64,000 nt of DNA from Dethiosulfatibacter aminovorans DSM 17477 (GCF_900142005.1 NZ_FQZL01000011.1:1-64000); one strand, 5' to 3'; positions 15,574 to 25,010 are shown, counted from the stretch's first letter. A program made the numbers and translations. Notes: a model not told the origin generated them from the letters alone.

Positions 15574-16200
15574 ATGAAAAAAGTTTTATGTATGTTTTTG
15601 GCTTTGATTATGATTAGTGCAGGTTTTTCAGGCTGTGGTAATGTTGAAGCCTATGGTTATGAGATTGAATATTCAACACAAATGGATGATTCCAATATCT
15701 ATATTGATACAGCCTTGGTAATGGTTGAGACTACAGTATTTGGACTGGGTCGGTATCTTGCAGGAGTTTTTGAAGAAACGATAGGAAGATTTGACCTTGC
15801 GGAAATGTACGCGATTTCTCAAGGTGATGTTGATGGGGAAGTATATACAGAGGATGAACTTCATCTTCTGTCAAAGATTGTAACGGTGGAGTCTGGTGAT
15901 ACTTCCAAGGAAATGGCACTGGCTATTGCAAATACCATACTGAATCGTGTCAAGAGTCCGGAATTTCCGGATACCATAGAAGGGGTTGTGTATCAGGTTG
16001 AGATTCACGTACAGTTTCCGCCTGCTCACGAGGATTCCTTTGCAACACTTGCTCCCATGCCGATCAGCACAGTGGCTGCAAGAGAGGCACTTGAAGGAAA
16101 CAACAACATAGGTGACGCATTGTATTTTAACAACCAGCCTTTTTCATCAAAGACCGATGACTTGATTGATGTAATTGATGGAGAATATTTCTATAGATGA
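15574..16200 (+). CDS. Cell-wall hydrolase, SleB/CwlJ (Hydrolase_2)-like lipoprotein
   Basis: A 208-residue exported protein. The signal peptide ends at the lipobox FSGC, so it is a lipoprotein. The C-terminal half carries the Hydrolase_2 pattern: ELHLLSKIVTVESGD with the probable catalytic Glu106, MALAIANTILNRVKSPEFP, and a later FNNQPF. Members cut peptidoglycan, often during spore germination (SleB, CwlJ), though vegetative relatives exist. About 75 residues between signal and domain (residues 20-90) are unassigned. ATG at 15574 follows CAGGAG. Its own terminator follows, so it is a single-gene unit. Confidence 0.82.
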   Translation: MKKVLCMFLALIMISAGFSGCGNVEAYGYEIEYSTQMDDSNIYIDTALVMVETTVFGLGRYLAGVFEETIGRFDLAEMYAISQGDVDGEVYTEDELHLLSKIVTVESGDTSKEMALAIANTILNRVKSPEFPDTIEGVVYQVEIHVQFPPAHEDSFATLAPMPISTVAAREALEGNNNIGDALYFNNQPFSSKTDDLIDVIDGEYFYR

Positions 16201-16227
16201 AGTGCAGAATGATTATTTACGATTTTG

Positions 16228-16256
16228 AGGGATTGTTTGAGAGCAATCCCTTTTCT
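16228..16256 (+). terminator. Terminator after the SleB-like gene
   Basis: Perfect 8-bp stem AGGGATTG/CAATCCCT (16228-16235, 16244-16251) followed by TTTTC. Confidence 0.75.
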
Positions 16257-16351
16257 AATGCAAATATTAATTTTTATTAATAATTAGTATTGACAATTGA
16301 TTAGCCAGTTTTTATACTGTTGAAATAATGAAATCTGATTGGAAGGTGATT

Positions 16352-16729
16352 ATGAAGCTGATTTTTAAATTGGTAAAAGAAATAACAATAATATTAGGTA
16401 TATACTTTCTCGGATTATGGATATCGGACTTGATCAAGCCCTTGATTCTGATCCCGGGAAATATTATAGGGATGGGACTTCTGTTTCTTCTTTTGAATTT
16501 CAATATAGTTAAGACGGACCATATTGAAAAGACAAGCAGTTTTCTGTTAAGGCATATGGGATTCTTTTTCATTCCTCTTTGTGTAAGCTTATATGTTTTA
16601 TTCGATTCCATAAGAGGGATTTTGATACAGATAATGATCATACTTGTAGTGTCGAATATATTTGTCATGGCGGTTACAGGAAAGACAGTACAGAAATCCA
16701 TAGAGATGGAAGAGGGGAGAAAGTCATGA
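16352..16729 (+). CDS. CidA/LrgA holin-like membrane protein
   Basis: A 125-residue protein with four hydrophobic segments. The LrgA/CidA signature is visible as IPGNIIGMGLLFLLLNFNIV (about residues 34-53), followed by HMGFFFIPLCVSLY. These proteins work with LrgB and have been linked to murein hydrolase control, programmed lysis and, in other species, pyruvate or glycolate transport. An ATG at 16352 with GGAAGGTGAT upstream is preferred to one eight codons earlier. The stop codon overlaps the ATG of the next gene (ATGA), so the two are translationally coupled. Confidence 0.88.
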   Translation: MKLIFKLVKEITIILGIYFLGLWISDLIKPLILIPGNIIGMGLLFLLLNFNIVKTDHIEKTSSFLLRHMGFFFIPLCVSLYVLFDSIRGILIQIMIILVVSNIFVMAVTGKTVQKSIEMEEGRKS

Positions 16730-17400
16730 TGATTTTAGGAATAATTATTACGGCAATAGCTTATCTTATTGCCAGGAGGATTTCATTAGCCACAAGGATG
16801 CCGCTTTTGAATCCAATATTTGTTGCTGGGGCGATGGTGGTGGCAGTGATTCACTTCACTCCATTGAGCTATGAGGCATATGACGCTGGCGGTTCACTTA
16901 TAGTAAGGGTTTTGGGACCTATTGTAGTGGTCCTGGCTGTTCCTCTTTACAAGAACAAGGAAGTTTTAAAAAAATACAAAAGACCTGTATTTGTAGGGGT
17001 ATTTGCAGGAATAGCTTCTTCTCTTGTCTCTGTTACAGCTTTAGTGAAATTGTTCAATATGGACATGGATATTCTGTTGTCACTGGTTCCAAAGTCAATA
17101 ACAAATCCCATGGCAATAGAAGTTGTCAAGATGATTGGCGGGATCAAGGAGCTTACTGTGATTTTTGTCGCTGTGACTGGAATAGCAGGACCTGCAATTT
17201 GCCAATGGGTCTTCAAAATTTTTTCCATAGACAACGACACGGCAAAAGGTATAGCTCTTGGAGCGGCATCCCATGGGGTGGGAACTGCAAAGGCCGTAGA
17301 GATCAGTGATGAAGCAGGTGCTGCAGCCAGTCTTTCCATGGGCATTTCCGGCGTGGTTACAATTCTGATTGCAATAATAGTGGTGAGGATATTTTTTTGA
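16726..17400 (+). CDS. lrgB: LrgB/CidB family membrane protein
   Basis: A 224-residue protein with about seven membrane segments. Conserved parts are NPIFVAGAMVV, LGPIVVVLAVPLYKN and ASHGVGTAKAVE, the last being the most diagnostic stretch of LrgB/CidB. It pairs with the LrgA-like protein directly upstream, with which it overlaps by four bases. GAGGGGAG provides the ribosome site. The pair is a complete lrgAB-type operon with its own terminator. No LytSR-type regulator is adjacent. Confidence 0.92.
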   Translation: MMILGIIITAIAYLIARRISLATRMPLLNPIFVAGAMVVAVIHFTPLSYEAYDAGGSLIVRVLGPIVVVLAVPLYKNKEVLKKYKRPVFVGVFAGIASSLVSVTALVKLFNMDMDILLSLVPKSITNPMAIEVVKMIGGIKELTVIFVAVTGIAGPAICQWVFKIFSIDNDTAKGIALGAASHGVGTAKAVEISDEAGAAASLSMGISGVVTILIAIIVVRIFF

Positions 17401-17406
17401 TGTTGA

Positions 17407-17439
17407 ACATACATTACTTCGGTAGCGTGTGTTTTTTTT
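17407..17439 (+). terminator. Terminator of the lrgAB operon
   Basis: ACATACATTAC and GTAGCGTGTGT pair around a TTCG tetraloop with one mismatch and G-T pairs, followed by eight T residues. Confidence 0.75.
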
Positions 17440-17631
17440 AGAATTATAAATTATATGACATTCAAGTTGTAAAATTTGTGTAATACATTATAAATATCTC
17501 TGGCTTTTTTTGATTTTTTCTAGTATTATTGTATCTTGTGCTATGGATTTGACTGGTAAAAAAGGGATGTTTTTCTAATGTGATTCGCCGAGATGTTCAT
17601 AATTCACAGATGCGGAGTTCACCAGTGAAAA

Positions 17632-17678
17632 ACACTACATACGGTGTTTGATATTGTACAAAATACAATATATTGGCA
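17632..17678 (+). promoter_or_regulatory. Two NrdR boxes upstream of nrdD
   Basis: ACACTACATACGGTGT (17632-17647) and ATACAATATATTGGCA (17663-17678) both resemble the NrdR consensus ACACnATATATnGTGT. Their starts are 31 bases apart, about three helical turns, which is the classical NrdR arrangement. The nrdD start is 92 bases further on. The rest of the 369-base gap before nrdD is AT-rich and shows no gene. Confidence 0.7.
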
Positions 17679-17769
17679 TCTACTATTCCTTTTTTTTATC
17701 CGGTATGATAGAATATAGTGTATTACAAGAAAGTAGCTATGCTGAAAAAAAGCTTGGAAGGGAGAAACT

Positions 17770-20151
17770 ATGTATAACGTAATTAAAAGAGACGGTAAAC
17801 TTCTTGACTTTGACATTTCTAAAATTTCTAACGCAATTACTCGTGCTTTTGAAGCAAAAGACAAACAATATACTCAGGGGATAATTGACCTGTTGGCACT
17901 GAGGGTAACAGCAGATTTCGAACCCAAAATCGTGGATTCAAAGATTGCTGTGGAGGATATCCAGGACAGTGTTGAAGCGGTTCTTATAAAGACTGGCTAT
18001 TCAGATGTTGCAAAGGCATACATACTGTATCGTAAGCAGCGTGAAAAAATCCGTAACATGAAATCATCAATTCTTGACTACAAGGAAACTGTTGAAAACT
18101 ATGTTAAGGTAAATGATTGGCGAGTAAAGGAGAATTCGACTGTAACTTATTCAGTTGGAGGGCTTATTCTCAGCAATTCAGGTACGATTACAGCCAACTA
18201 CTGGTTGTCGGAAATTTACGATGAAGAAATCTCCGATGCCCATAGAAATGCGGACATTCATATACATGACTTGTCAATGCTTACGGGATACTGTGCAGGG
18301 TGGTCCCTCAAGCAGCTGATACAGGAAGGTCTTGGAGGCATACCTGGAAAGATTACATCTTCTCCAGCTTCCCATTTGTCAACAATCTGCAACCAGATGG
18401 TCAATTTCCTTGGAATCATGCAGAATGAATGGGCGGGAGCTCAGGCATTTTCATCCTTTGACACTTACCTTGCTCCATTTGTTAAGGCTGACAATCTTAC
18501 ATACAAGGAAGTCAAGCAGTGCATACAATCATTTGTTTACGGTGTCAATATCCCATCCAGATGGGGAACACAGTCGCCGTTTTCCAACATCACCCTTGAC
18601 TGGACTGTGCCGAATGACCTTGCAGAACTCAATGCCATAGTCGGTGGAAAAGAGGTTGATTTCAAATACAAGGATTGTGTAAAGGAAATGGAAATGGTAA
18701 ACAAGGCTTTCATAGAGGTAATGATTGAAGGTGACGCCAATGGCAGAGGTTTCCAGTATCCCATACCTACATATTCCATAACAAGGGACTTTGACTGGTC
18801 CGAGACAGAAAACAACAAGCTCTTGTTTGAAATGACTGCAAAATACGGTACTCCGTATTTCTCAAACTATATAAACAGTGACATGGAGCCAAGTGACGTA
18901 AGAAGCATGTGCTGCAGACTTCGTCTTGACCTCCGTGAGCTCAGGAAGAAATCAGGCGGATTTTTTGGAAGTGGTGAAAGTACAGGATCTGTGGGAGTTG
19001 TCACAATAAATCTTCCTCGTATCGCCTATCTTGCCCATGACAGGGAAGACTTCTACAAACACCTTGACAGGATGATGGATATTGCAGCCCGTTCACTCAA
19101 GGTCAAAAGAGATACAATTTCAAAATTCCTGGACGAGGGACTTTATCCTTATACAAAGCATTATCTAGGTTCCTTCGAGAACCACTTCTCTACAATAGGC
19201 CTTATAGGACTCAATGAGGTGGGACTCAATGCCAAGTGGCTTGGAGTGGATATGACAGATGAAAAAACACAGGAATTTTCCACAGAGGTCCTTAACCATA
19301 TGCGTGAGCGTTTGTCGGATTATCAGGAAGAGTATGGTGACCTGTACAACCTTGAGGCAACTCCTGCCGAGTCTACAACATATCGTCTTGCAAAGCATGA
19401 CTTGACCAGGTACCCTGATATTGTAACGGCATCTGAAAAGGGAGAGACTCCATACTATACGAATTCATCGCATCTTCCTGTTGGATTCACAGAAGATATT
19501 TTTGAAGCTCTTGATATTCAGGATGAGCTACAGACTCTGTATACTTCAGGTACTGTATTCCATGCGTTTTTGGGTCAGAAGCTTTCCGACTGGAAGGCTG
19601 CAGCAAGTCTTGTGAAGACTATTGCAAACAACTACAAGCTGCCCTATTATACGATTTCACCAACATACTCCATCTGCAAGACCCATGGATATATTGCTGG
19701 GGAGGTTTATGAGTGTCCTGACTGCGGCAAGCAGACAGAGGTTCACAGCCGTATAACAGGCTACTACCGTCCGATACAAAACTGGAATGATGGCAAGAGC
19801 CAGGAATACAAGGAAAGAAAGGTTTACGACATCAACAATTCAAGCCTAAACAAGGATGTCAAGAAGGCTGAACCAGTGAAATCGCTACAGTTTGATTGTA
19901 CAAGCAATGAAGATATAATGCTCTTTACAACAAAGACCTGTCCCAACTGTGATGCTGCAAAGACAATGCTTGACGAAGCTGGCATAGGATACAAGGTTAT
20001 CGATGCAATGGAAAACGCCGACTTGAGAGTCAAGTATCAGGTAATGGCCGCACCGACACTTGTGGTTTCAAATGGAGATATGGCTGAGAAGATTCACAAT
20101 CTTTCAAACATAAAGAAATATACTGAAAGCTTCAATATGTCATTGAAATAA
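17770..20151 (+). CDS. nrdD: Anaerobic ribonucleoside-triphosphate reductase with C-terminal glutaredoxin-like domain
   Basis: A 793-residue class III ribonucleotide reductase, which makes deoxynucleotides without oxygen. Residues 1-95 are an ATP-cone that senses dATP/ATP. The ten-stranded barrel core follows. A zinc site (CKTHGYIAGEVYECPDCG, from about 636) precedes the glycyl-radical motif RITGYY with Gly664. Residues about 716-793 form an extra thioredoxin/glutaredoxin-like domain with a CPNC pair (Cys724, Cys727), which may supply reducing power. The activase gene nrdG is not in this window. Two NrdR boxes upstream point to regulation by NrdR. Confidence 0.95.
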   Translation: MYNVIKRDGKLLDFDISKISNAITRAFEAKDKQYTQGIIDLLALRVTADFEPKIVDSKIAVEDIQDSVEAVLIKTGYSDVAKAYILYRKQREKIRNMKSSILDYKETVENYVKVNDWRVKENSTVTYSVGGLILSNSGTITANYWLSEIYDEEISDAHRNADIHIHDLSMLTGYCAGWSLKQLIQEGLGGIPGKITSSPASHLSTICNQMVNFLGIMQNEWAGAQAFSSFDTYLAPFVKADNLTYKEVKQCIQSFVYGVNIPSRWGTQSPFSNITLDWTVPNDLAELNAIVGGKEVDFKYKDCVKEMEMVNKAFIEVMIEGDANGRGFQYPIPTYSITRDFDWSETENNKLLFEMTAKYGTPYFSNYINSDMEPSDVRSMCCRLRLDLRELRKKSGGFFGSGESTGSVGVVTINLPRIAYLAHDREDFYKHLDRMMDIAARSLKVKRDTISKFLDEGLYPYTKHYLGSFENHFSTIGLIGLNEVGLNAKWLGVDMTDEKTQEFSTEVLNHMRERLSDYQEEYGDLYNLEATPAESTTYRLAKHDLTRYPDIVTASEKGETPYYTNSSHLPVGFTEDIFEALDIQDELQTLYTSGTVFHAFLGQKLSDWKAAASLVKTIANNYKLPYYTISPTYSICKTHGYIAGEVYECPDCGKQTEVHSRITGYYRPIQNWNDGKSQEYKERKVYDINNSSLNKDVKKAEPVKSLQFDCTSNEDIMLFTTKTCPNCDAAKTMLDEAGIGYKVIDAMENADLRVKYQVMAAPTLVVSNGDMAEKIHNLSNIKKYTESFNMSLK

Positions 20152-20176
20152 AATACATTAAAACAGCAAATAACAG

Positions 20177-20211
20177 ATTGCCAGCGTGATATCATCGCTG
20201 GCAATTTTTTT
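20177..20211 (+). terminator. Terminator of nrdD
   Basis: Perfect 10-bp stem ATTGCCAGCG/CGCTGGCAAT (20177-20186, 20196-20205) with a 9-base loop and a run of T residues. Confidence 0.9.
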
Positions 20212-20381
20212 GGAACTAAAAGGCATATTGCAGGAATATAAGCATCTGGGTGGATATAATATATTCTACAATAGCAAATATAGATAGATTAATTTGATAA
20301 AACTCATTGACTTAATGTCACTATGTTAAAAGAGGGTAAAAACAATCAGGGAAGAAGTGAAATTCTTTGAATGATATAACA

Positions 20382-20415
20382 CCTCATTTTTGTAAAAATA
20401 TTTGCAGAAATGAGG
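20382..20415. terminator. Hairpin at the end of the ABC exporter operon
   Basis: CCTCATTT/AAATGAGG (20382-20389, 20408-20415) forms an 8-bp stem with an 18-base loop. It lies 41 bases beyond the stop of the leftward permease gene and may terminate it, although no T-run follows on that strand. Between nrdD and the permease (20152-20455) nothing else is seen. Confidence 0.4.
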
Positions 20416-20455
20416 GTTTTGAGTTCAAATAGAAAAGTATTTATTGCTGCCTTCT

Positions 20456-21616
20456 TTAATCAAGTTTTTTAGTGAATTTAATAGTTGTGACGAAAATTAT
20501 CAATCCAATAAGACTCAGCATGGCGATGGTTGCATCTGCAAGTTCGGTGAGACCTACTCCCTTCACTATTATGCCTCTAAGGACTATGAGGAAGTGGGTT
20601 ATTGGCAGGAGGTTGCTGATGAACTGAATTACCTGGGGCATGGATTCCCTGGGAAACATGAATCCGGATAGCAGTACGCTTGGAAGGATGAATGCAAGGG
20701 TTACCTGTATTGCTTGGGCCTGGTTCCTGGCAAATGTCGATATGAGCATTCCCATTGCCAGTGCTCCAATGAGAAAGATTAATCCCAGCATCGTCAATTC
20801 AAACATGCTGCCTGCAACAGATACTCCGAAAACCCAGTAGCTCAAGGTTATAACGACGATGAAATCATATATCCCTATGAGAATATAGGGGATGATTTTT
20901 CCTACAATCAATTCAAAGGATGTAACAGGTGTCATGATCAACTGTTCCATTGTGCCCAGCTCCCTTTCACGGACCATGGCCAGAGCTGTAAGGACAATGG
21001 TTATGTTTTGCAGTATGAGGCCTACAACACCGGGAATATTGAATCTGGCACTTTCAAGGGTAGGATTGTACAGGAACATTGGAGAAACACTTACAGAACC
21101 AATTGAAGCGTCTTGTCCAAGGCGCTTTATTTCCCTAACCTGATATTCAGTGGAGTGGTGGGCAGTTATTGATAAGGAATAACTGGCAGCCGTCCTTGCA
21201 ATTGAAGGATCAGAACCGTCTACAAGTACCTGGACCTGGGCAGGTTCTTTCCTTTTAAGTTTTATGGCGTAGTCATCCGGAATTATCAGACCCACCTTGA
21301 TTTCACCTTTGTTGATCAGTCTCTCCAGATCGACTTCTGAATCGACCAATGCATAGTGTGTAAAATAATAGGAATTGGAAAAACTGCCGATGAGTTCTCT
21401 GCTCAAGGAAGTACGGGAGGCGTCATAGACAGCAAGGTCGATATTGTTTACATCGGTATTTACTGCAAAACCGAAGAGCATAAGCATCATAATTGGTAGC
21501 ATAAAAGAAATGACCAGACTGGGCTTGTCACGACGTATATGGATAAATTCTTTTTTTGTGATCGTAACCAGGCGCTTGAAGGAAAAGAAATGCGGATGGA
21601 ATTTATTCATTGTCAT
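20456..21616 (-). CDS. ABC-2 type exporter permease (YbhR/YhhJ-like)
   Basis: A 386-residue membrane protein: one N-terminal membrane segment (about residues 30-50), a large outer loop (about 55-195) and five more segments at the C-terminus, the layout of ABC-2 drug-efflux permeases. The family pattern RERELGTMEQLIMTPV is present near residue 215. The start at 21616 follows AAAGGAGATC and overlaps the ATPase gene by 14 bases. With the ATPase and HlyD-type protein it makes a complete exporter of the YbhGFSR type; substrates could be drugs, organic ions or lipids. No regulator gene is adjacent. Confidence 0.88.
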   Translation of the reverse strand: MTMNKFHPHFFSFKRLVTITKKEFIHIRRDKPSLVISFMLPIMMLMLFGFAVNTDVNNIDLAVYDASRTSLSRELIGSFSNSYYFTHYALVDSEVDLERLINKGEIKVGLIIPDDYAIKLKRKEPAQVQVLVDGSDPSIARTAASYSLSITAHHSTEYQVREIKRLGQDASIGSVSVSPMFLYNPTLESARFNIPGVVGLILQNITIVLTALAMVRERELGTMEQLIMTPVTSFELIVGKIIPYILIGIYDFIVVITLSYWVFGVSVAGSMFELTMLGLIFLIGALAMGMLISTFARNQAQAIQVTLAFILPSVLLSGFMFPRESMPQVIQFISNLLPITHFLIVLRGIIVKGVGLTELADATIAMLSLIGLIIFVTTIKFTKKLD

Positions 21617-22415
21617 GATCTCCTTTTCTTTTCTCGGATTTCTTCCTGTTCTTATTAAGCTCCTTGTAGCTGACCAGATTTTTCTGATCTGACAGTTCCG
21701 TTACATATTGAATGAAGATATCCTCGATATTGTCCATTCCCATCTCCTTGTAGTGACCTTCGGGAGAGTTGATGGAGATGATTTCTCCGTTGTATATGAA
21801 TCCTATCCTGTCGCAGACCGTTGCTTCATCCATATAATGTGTTGTTACAAGAACTGTAACTCCCTTTGCAGACAAATCTGCAATCATGTGCCAGAATTCA
21901 CGTCTGGAAACGGGATCAACTCCTGCGGTAGGTTCATCGAGGACCAGTATCTCGGGATTGTGAATAAGGGCGCAGCCAAGTGCCAGTCTTTGTTTCCATC
22001 CACCGGATAGTGTTCTTGCCTGGGCGTTTTCTTTCCCGGTTAGATTGGCCATTGCAATGAGTTCCCGTTTTCTGTCTTCAATGTCATTCTTTTTCATGCC
22101 GAAGATGTTGCCGTAGAAATCCAGGTTTTCATTGACTGTCAAGTCTCCATAAAGACTGAAATGCTGACTCATGTAACCTATTTTCTGTTTTATGAATTCC
22201 GATTCTTTGAGGATATCATATCCAAGTACTGTTCCTGTTCCGTCTGTAGGCGTAATGACACCGCACAGCATACGGATGGTTGTCGATTTCCCTGAACCGT
22301 TAGGCCCCAAAAGACCGAAAATCTCTCCACGTTTGATTTGAAAGGATATTTTGTTGACTGCCGTCAACGACCCGAATACTTTTGTCAGATTGGTCACTTC
22401 CACTGCATTTTCCAT
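21603..22415 (-). CDS. ABC transporter ATP-binding protein (exporter)
   Basis: A 270-residue ATPase with Walker A GPNGSGKST, Q-loop QKIGYMSQHFSLYGDLTV, signature LSGGWKQRL, Walker B LVLDEPTAGVDP and a switch histidine in VTTHYMDEA. The signature has Trp after LSGG, which is common in the YbhF/CcmA-like exporter group. A C-terminal tail of about 35 residues is charged. It energises export through the permease encoded next on the same strand. The start follows TTGGAG four bases after the HlyD stop codon. Confidence 0.93.
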   Translation of the reverse strand: MENAVEVTNLTKVFGSLTAVNKISFQIKRGEIFGLLGPNGSGKSTTIRMLCGVITPTDGTGTVLGYDILKESEFIKQKIGYMSQHFSLYGDLTVNENLDFYGNIFGMKKNDIEDRKRELIAMANLTGKENAQARTLSGGWKQRLALGCALIHNPEILVLDEPTAGVDPVSRREFWHMIADLSAKGVTVLVTTHYMDEATVCDRIGFIYNGEIISINSPEGHYKEMGMDNIEDIFIQYVTELSDQKNLVSYKELNKNRKKSEKRKGDHDNE

Positions 22416-22418
22416 AAA

Positions 22419-23576
22419 CTACTCCAATTCACTCAGATCTACAGATATCAGCATGCCTGCCTTCAATTTGTCTACTTTTTCGATGTCTATTTCAACCTTG
22501 AATACAAGTCGTTCTCTGTTTTCTTCGGTTACGATATTTACAGGTGTAAACATGGCTTCGTTGTCGATTTTTCTTACTATTCCTTTCATGGCAATGGACT
22601 TGTCGGCCACAAGGGTCAGCTTAAGCTCCTGGCCCATATCGATCTTCAACAGGTCCTTTTCGGATATGTAAATGGTCACATATCCTTTGCTTGAATCATA
22701 AAGGGTGGCAATCGGACTGCCGGTGTTTAAAAATTCCCCGATACTGTAGTAGATGCTTTCCACAGTACCTGATCGTTTGGCGACGATATGATAATCTTCG
22801 AGATTTCTTTCCACTATCTTCTCACCAATATCAGCCAGTTCATCATTCAGGGCGGTTATATTTTTATCCGGGTCGTCATAGCCCTTTTCCAAACGTGCAA
22901 GCCTTTCCTTTGCTGCAATTATCTGGGCATCAACTGCTTCCACCTGAAACTTGAGAGTATCTATGTCATTCAGTACCTTGGTGGTATCAACAAGGGCGCT
23001 GTCGTATGCATTCTTGCTGTTTGTCATTGCGAGGACGGCATTGTCAAGATTCACCTGTGTTTCTATATCTTCGTCGTACAGTGCCTTGATCTTGTCGTAG
23101 TTGGCGGTATTGAAATCATAGGTGGATTTTAGACTGTCGCTTACAATCTTGCTTTTTTCATAGAGGTTCCAGGCACCGTCTATATTGCTTTCAAGTGCTT
23201 CCTTCTGGCTTTCAAGCTGTTTGATGGTTTGATTCTGGATATTTATTTCCTCCTCGCTTGCGCCTGTTACAGACTTGTCTATGTTTTGCTCTGCAATATC
23301 CTTTGATATTCTGGCCTGTTCACGCTGTAGGACCATCTTTGAGTCATCCAGCATAGCAACTTCCGATTCGGCTTCAACCAGTTCTCCTTCATAAATATTT
23401 ATTTCCGTGATCATTCCGGGGACTGGAGATACAACATCAAAGGTATCCCATTGCAGCTCGCCGTAATACATACTTTCATTAACCGTTGTCTTTATTTTAT
23501 AATATTTGTAGAATCCAAAAATTACTGCTGCAATAATCCCCAGTACTACAAGTCTTGCAATTATTTTTTTTATCAT
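22419..23576 (-). CDS. HlyD-family membrane-fusion/adaptor protein
   Basis: A 385-residue protein with one N-terminal membrane segment (about residues 8-24), a lipoyl-like half motif (VVSPVPGMITEINIYEGELV), a long coiled-coil region (about 85-240) and a second lipoyl/beta-barrel half. This is the layout of HlyD/EmrA/YbhG adaptors that hold efflux systems together. In a Gram-positive cell it may guide substrate through the wall. It is the first gene of a three-gene leftward operon. Ribosome site GGAGCAG precedes the ATG. Confidence 0.9.
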   Translation of the reverse strand: MIKKIIARLVVLGIIAAVIFGFYKYYKIKTTVNESMYYGELQWDTFDVVSPVPGMITEINIYEGELVEAESEVAMLDDSKMVLQREQARISKDIAEQNIDKSVTGASEEEINIQNQTIKQLESQKEALESNIDGAWNLYEKSKIVSDSLKSTYDFNTANYDKIKALYDEDIETQVNLDNAVLAMTNSKNAYDSALVDTTKVLNDIDTLKFQVEAVDAQIIAAKERLARLEKGYDDPDKNITALNDELADIGEKIVERNLEDYHIVAKRSGTVESIYYSIGEFLNTGSPIATLYDSSKGYVTIYISEKDLLKIDMGQELKLTLVADKSIAMKGIVRKIDNEAMFTPVNIVTEENRERLVFKVEIDIEKVDKLKAGMLISVDLSELE

Positions 23577-23711
23577 GATATCTGCTCCAGTCTATTTATA
23601 TTATAAGTAAATTGTACCACATTTTTCCACCAGGTACTATAATTAACAGCTGTTGCGTCTTCATAAGTGCTGTGACACCATGGCTATGACATATGCTGAA
23701 GAGGTATAAAC

Positions 23712-23752
23712 AGGGCCCTGACAGCTGGGTGAATTCCGGCTGTCAAGGCCCT
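23712..23752 (-). terminator. Terminator-like hairpin after the phosphofructokinase gene
   Basis: AGGGCC-TGACAGC pairs with GCTGTCA-GGCCCT with one C/A mismatch in a 14-bp stem. It lies just beyond the stop of the leftward phosphofructokinase gene and before the HlyD operon. The T-run on the leftward strand is weak (GTTTAT). Confidence 0.65.
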
Positions 23753-23789
23753 TGTGTTTTGGGTTGGGTCAATCGTCTTTAGGCAATAT

Positions 23790-25010
23790 TCATACATTCA
23801 GTATCTTTTCCACCATTGGAGCCCTTAATCTGTGTACATTGCCCAGGCTGGATCCTACAAGAGGCCTAAGGTAGTACTTGAACTTATCGGTAACTCCGTT
23901 ACCTCTTGTATTGATGAAGGCGGGAGGCATCACCTTGGTTTTTGCTGCAATTTTTTCAAGGTTCACCAGTTGATAGTCAACCGAATAATATCCTGTCCTT
24001 TGTATTGTTATTGAACCGTCAACCTTGTTCCAGATGGCAAATTGCGCCGCTTTTTCACCAACTTCTCTTGCTTCATGCTGGTCGACATCTGATATGCAAG
24101 ATATTGAGCTTCTCTGAGGATAACCCAGCGTATCGGCCCTTACACGCGTTATATCCAGCTTTGTTTTAATAAGGTCTGACAGCATGTCTCCCAGTGAACC
24201 GCTCCCTGAGAGCTGGATATTTCCGTGGGAATCCTTTTCTATATGGTCCGTCAAAGTTGCAGCAACGGGTTGTCCGTTTTCATCCCGAATACCTTCGGAA
24301 ACTGCAATGAGACATCTTCCCAGTCTGTCGTATATCTCTTTTACATCTGCCAGGAATTCATCTACCTTGAAAACCCTCTCAGGCAAATAAATGAGATGTG
24401 GTCCGTCGTCAGGATATTTTTGAGCCAGTGATGAGGCTGCAGTAAGAAAACCTGCATGTCTTCCCATTACAATGCCAATGTGTACTCCCGGCAGTGAACG
24501 ATTGTCAAGATTAAGACCCATGAATGTTTCTGCAACATATCTGGCTGCGGAACCGTATCCCGGAGTATGGTCATTCAATACAAGGTCGTTGTCTATGGTC
24601 TTTGGTATATGTATTGCCCTGAATTCATAGTCTGCCCTGTCGGCATTTTCATTTACTATTCTTACAGTGTCCGAGGAGTCATTTCCGCCTATATAGAAGA
24701 AATACCTTACATCATGAACCTTTAAAACCTTGAAGATTTCTTCGCAGTATTTGGCATCAGGCTTTACCCTTGTGGACAGAAGTGCAGATGATGGTGTGTT
24801 TGCAATGTGTTCGAGATTATTGGTTGTTTCCTGGGTCAGGTCAACAAAGGTTTCGTTGACTATTCCCTCAACTCCATTCAATGCTCCGTACACCTTTGTT
24901 ATCTGTGGGAATTTTCTGGATTCAAGTGCTGCGCCAACCAGACTTTGGTTGATTACAGCTGTCGGTCCTCCAGCCTGCGCTATTACTACCTTACCTTTTA
25001 ATTCCATCAT
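23790..25010 (-). CDS. 6-phosphofructokinase, pyrophosphate-dependent type
   Basis: A 406-residue phosphofructokinase of glycolysis. Substrate phosphate and fructose-6-phosphate sites are visible: GGNDSSDT (108-115), PKTIDND (136-142) and GIVMGRHAGFLTAASSLA. Lys137 in PKTIDND, where ATP enzymes have glycine, marks a PPi-type enzyme. At the GGDD position that restricts ATP binding the sequence reads GGND, so the donor is not certain. The start at 25010 follows GAGGGGGTC. PPi use would let the reaction run both ways and save ATP in a fermenting cell. It is a single-gene unit, divergent from the rsmH-like gene. Confidence 0.88.
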   Translation of the reverse strand: MMELKGKVVIAQAGGPTAVINQSLVGAALESRKFPQITKVYGALNGVEGIVNETFVDLTQETTNNLEHIANTPSSALLSTRVKPDAKYCEEIFKVLKVHDVRYFFYIGGNDSSDTVRIVNENADRADYEFRAIHIPKTIDNDLVLNDHTPGYGSAARYVAETFMGLNLDNRSLPGVHIGIVMGRHAGFLTAASSLAQKYPDDGPHLIYLPERVFKVDEFLADVKEIYDRLGRCLIAVSEGIRDENGQPVAATLTDHIEKDSHGNIQLSGSGSLGDMLSDLIKTKLDITRVRADTLGYPQRSSISCISDVDQHEAREVGEKAAQFAIWNKVDGSITIQRTGYYSVDYQLVNLEKIAAKTKVMPPAFINTRGNGVTDKFKYYLRPLVGSSLGNVHRLRAPMVEKILNV

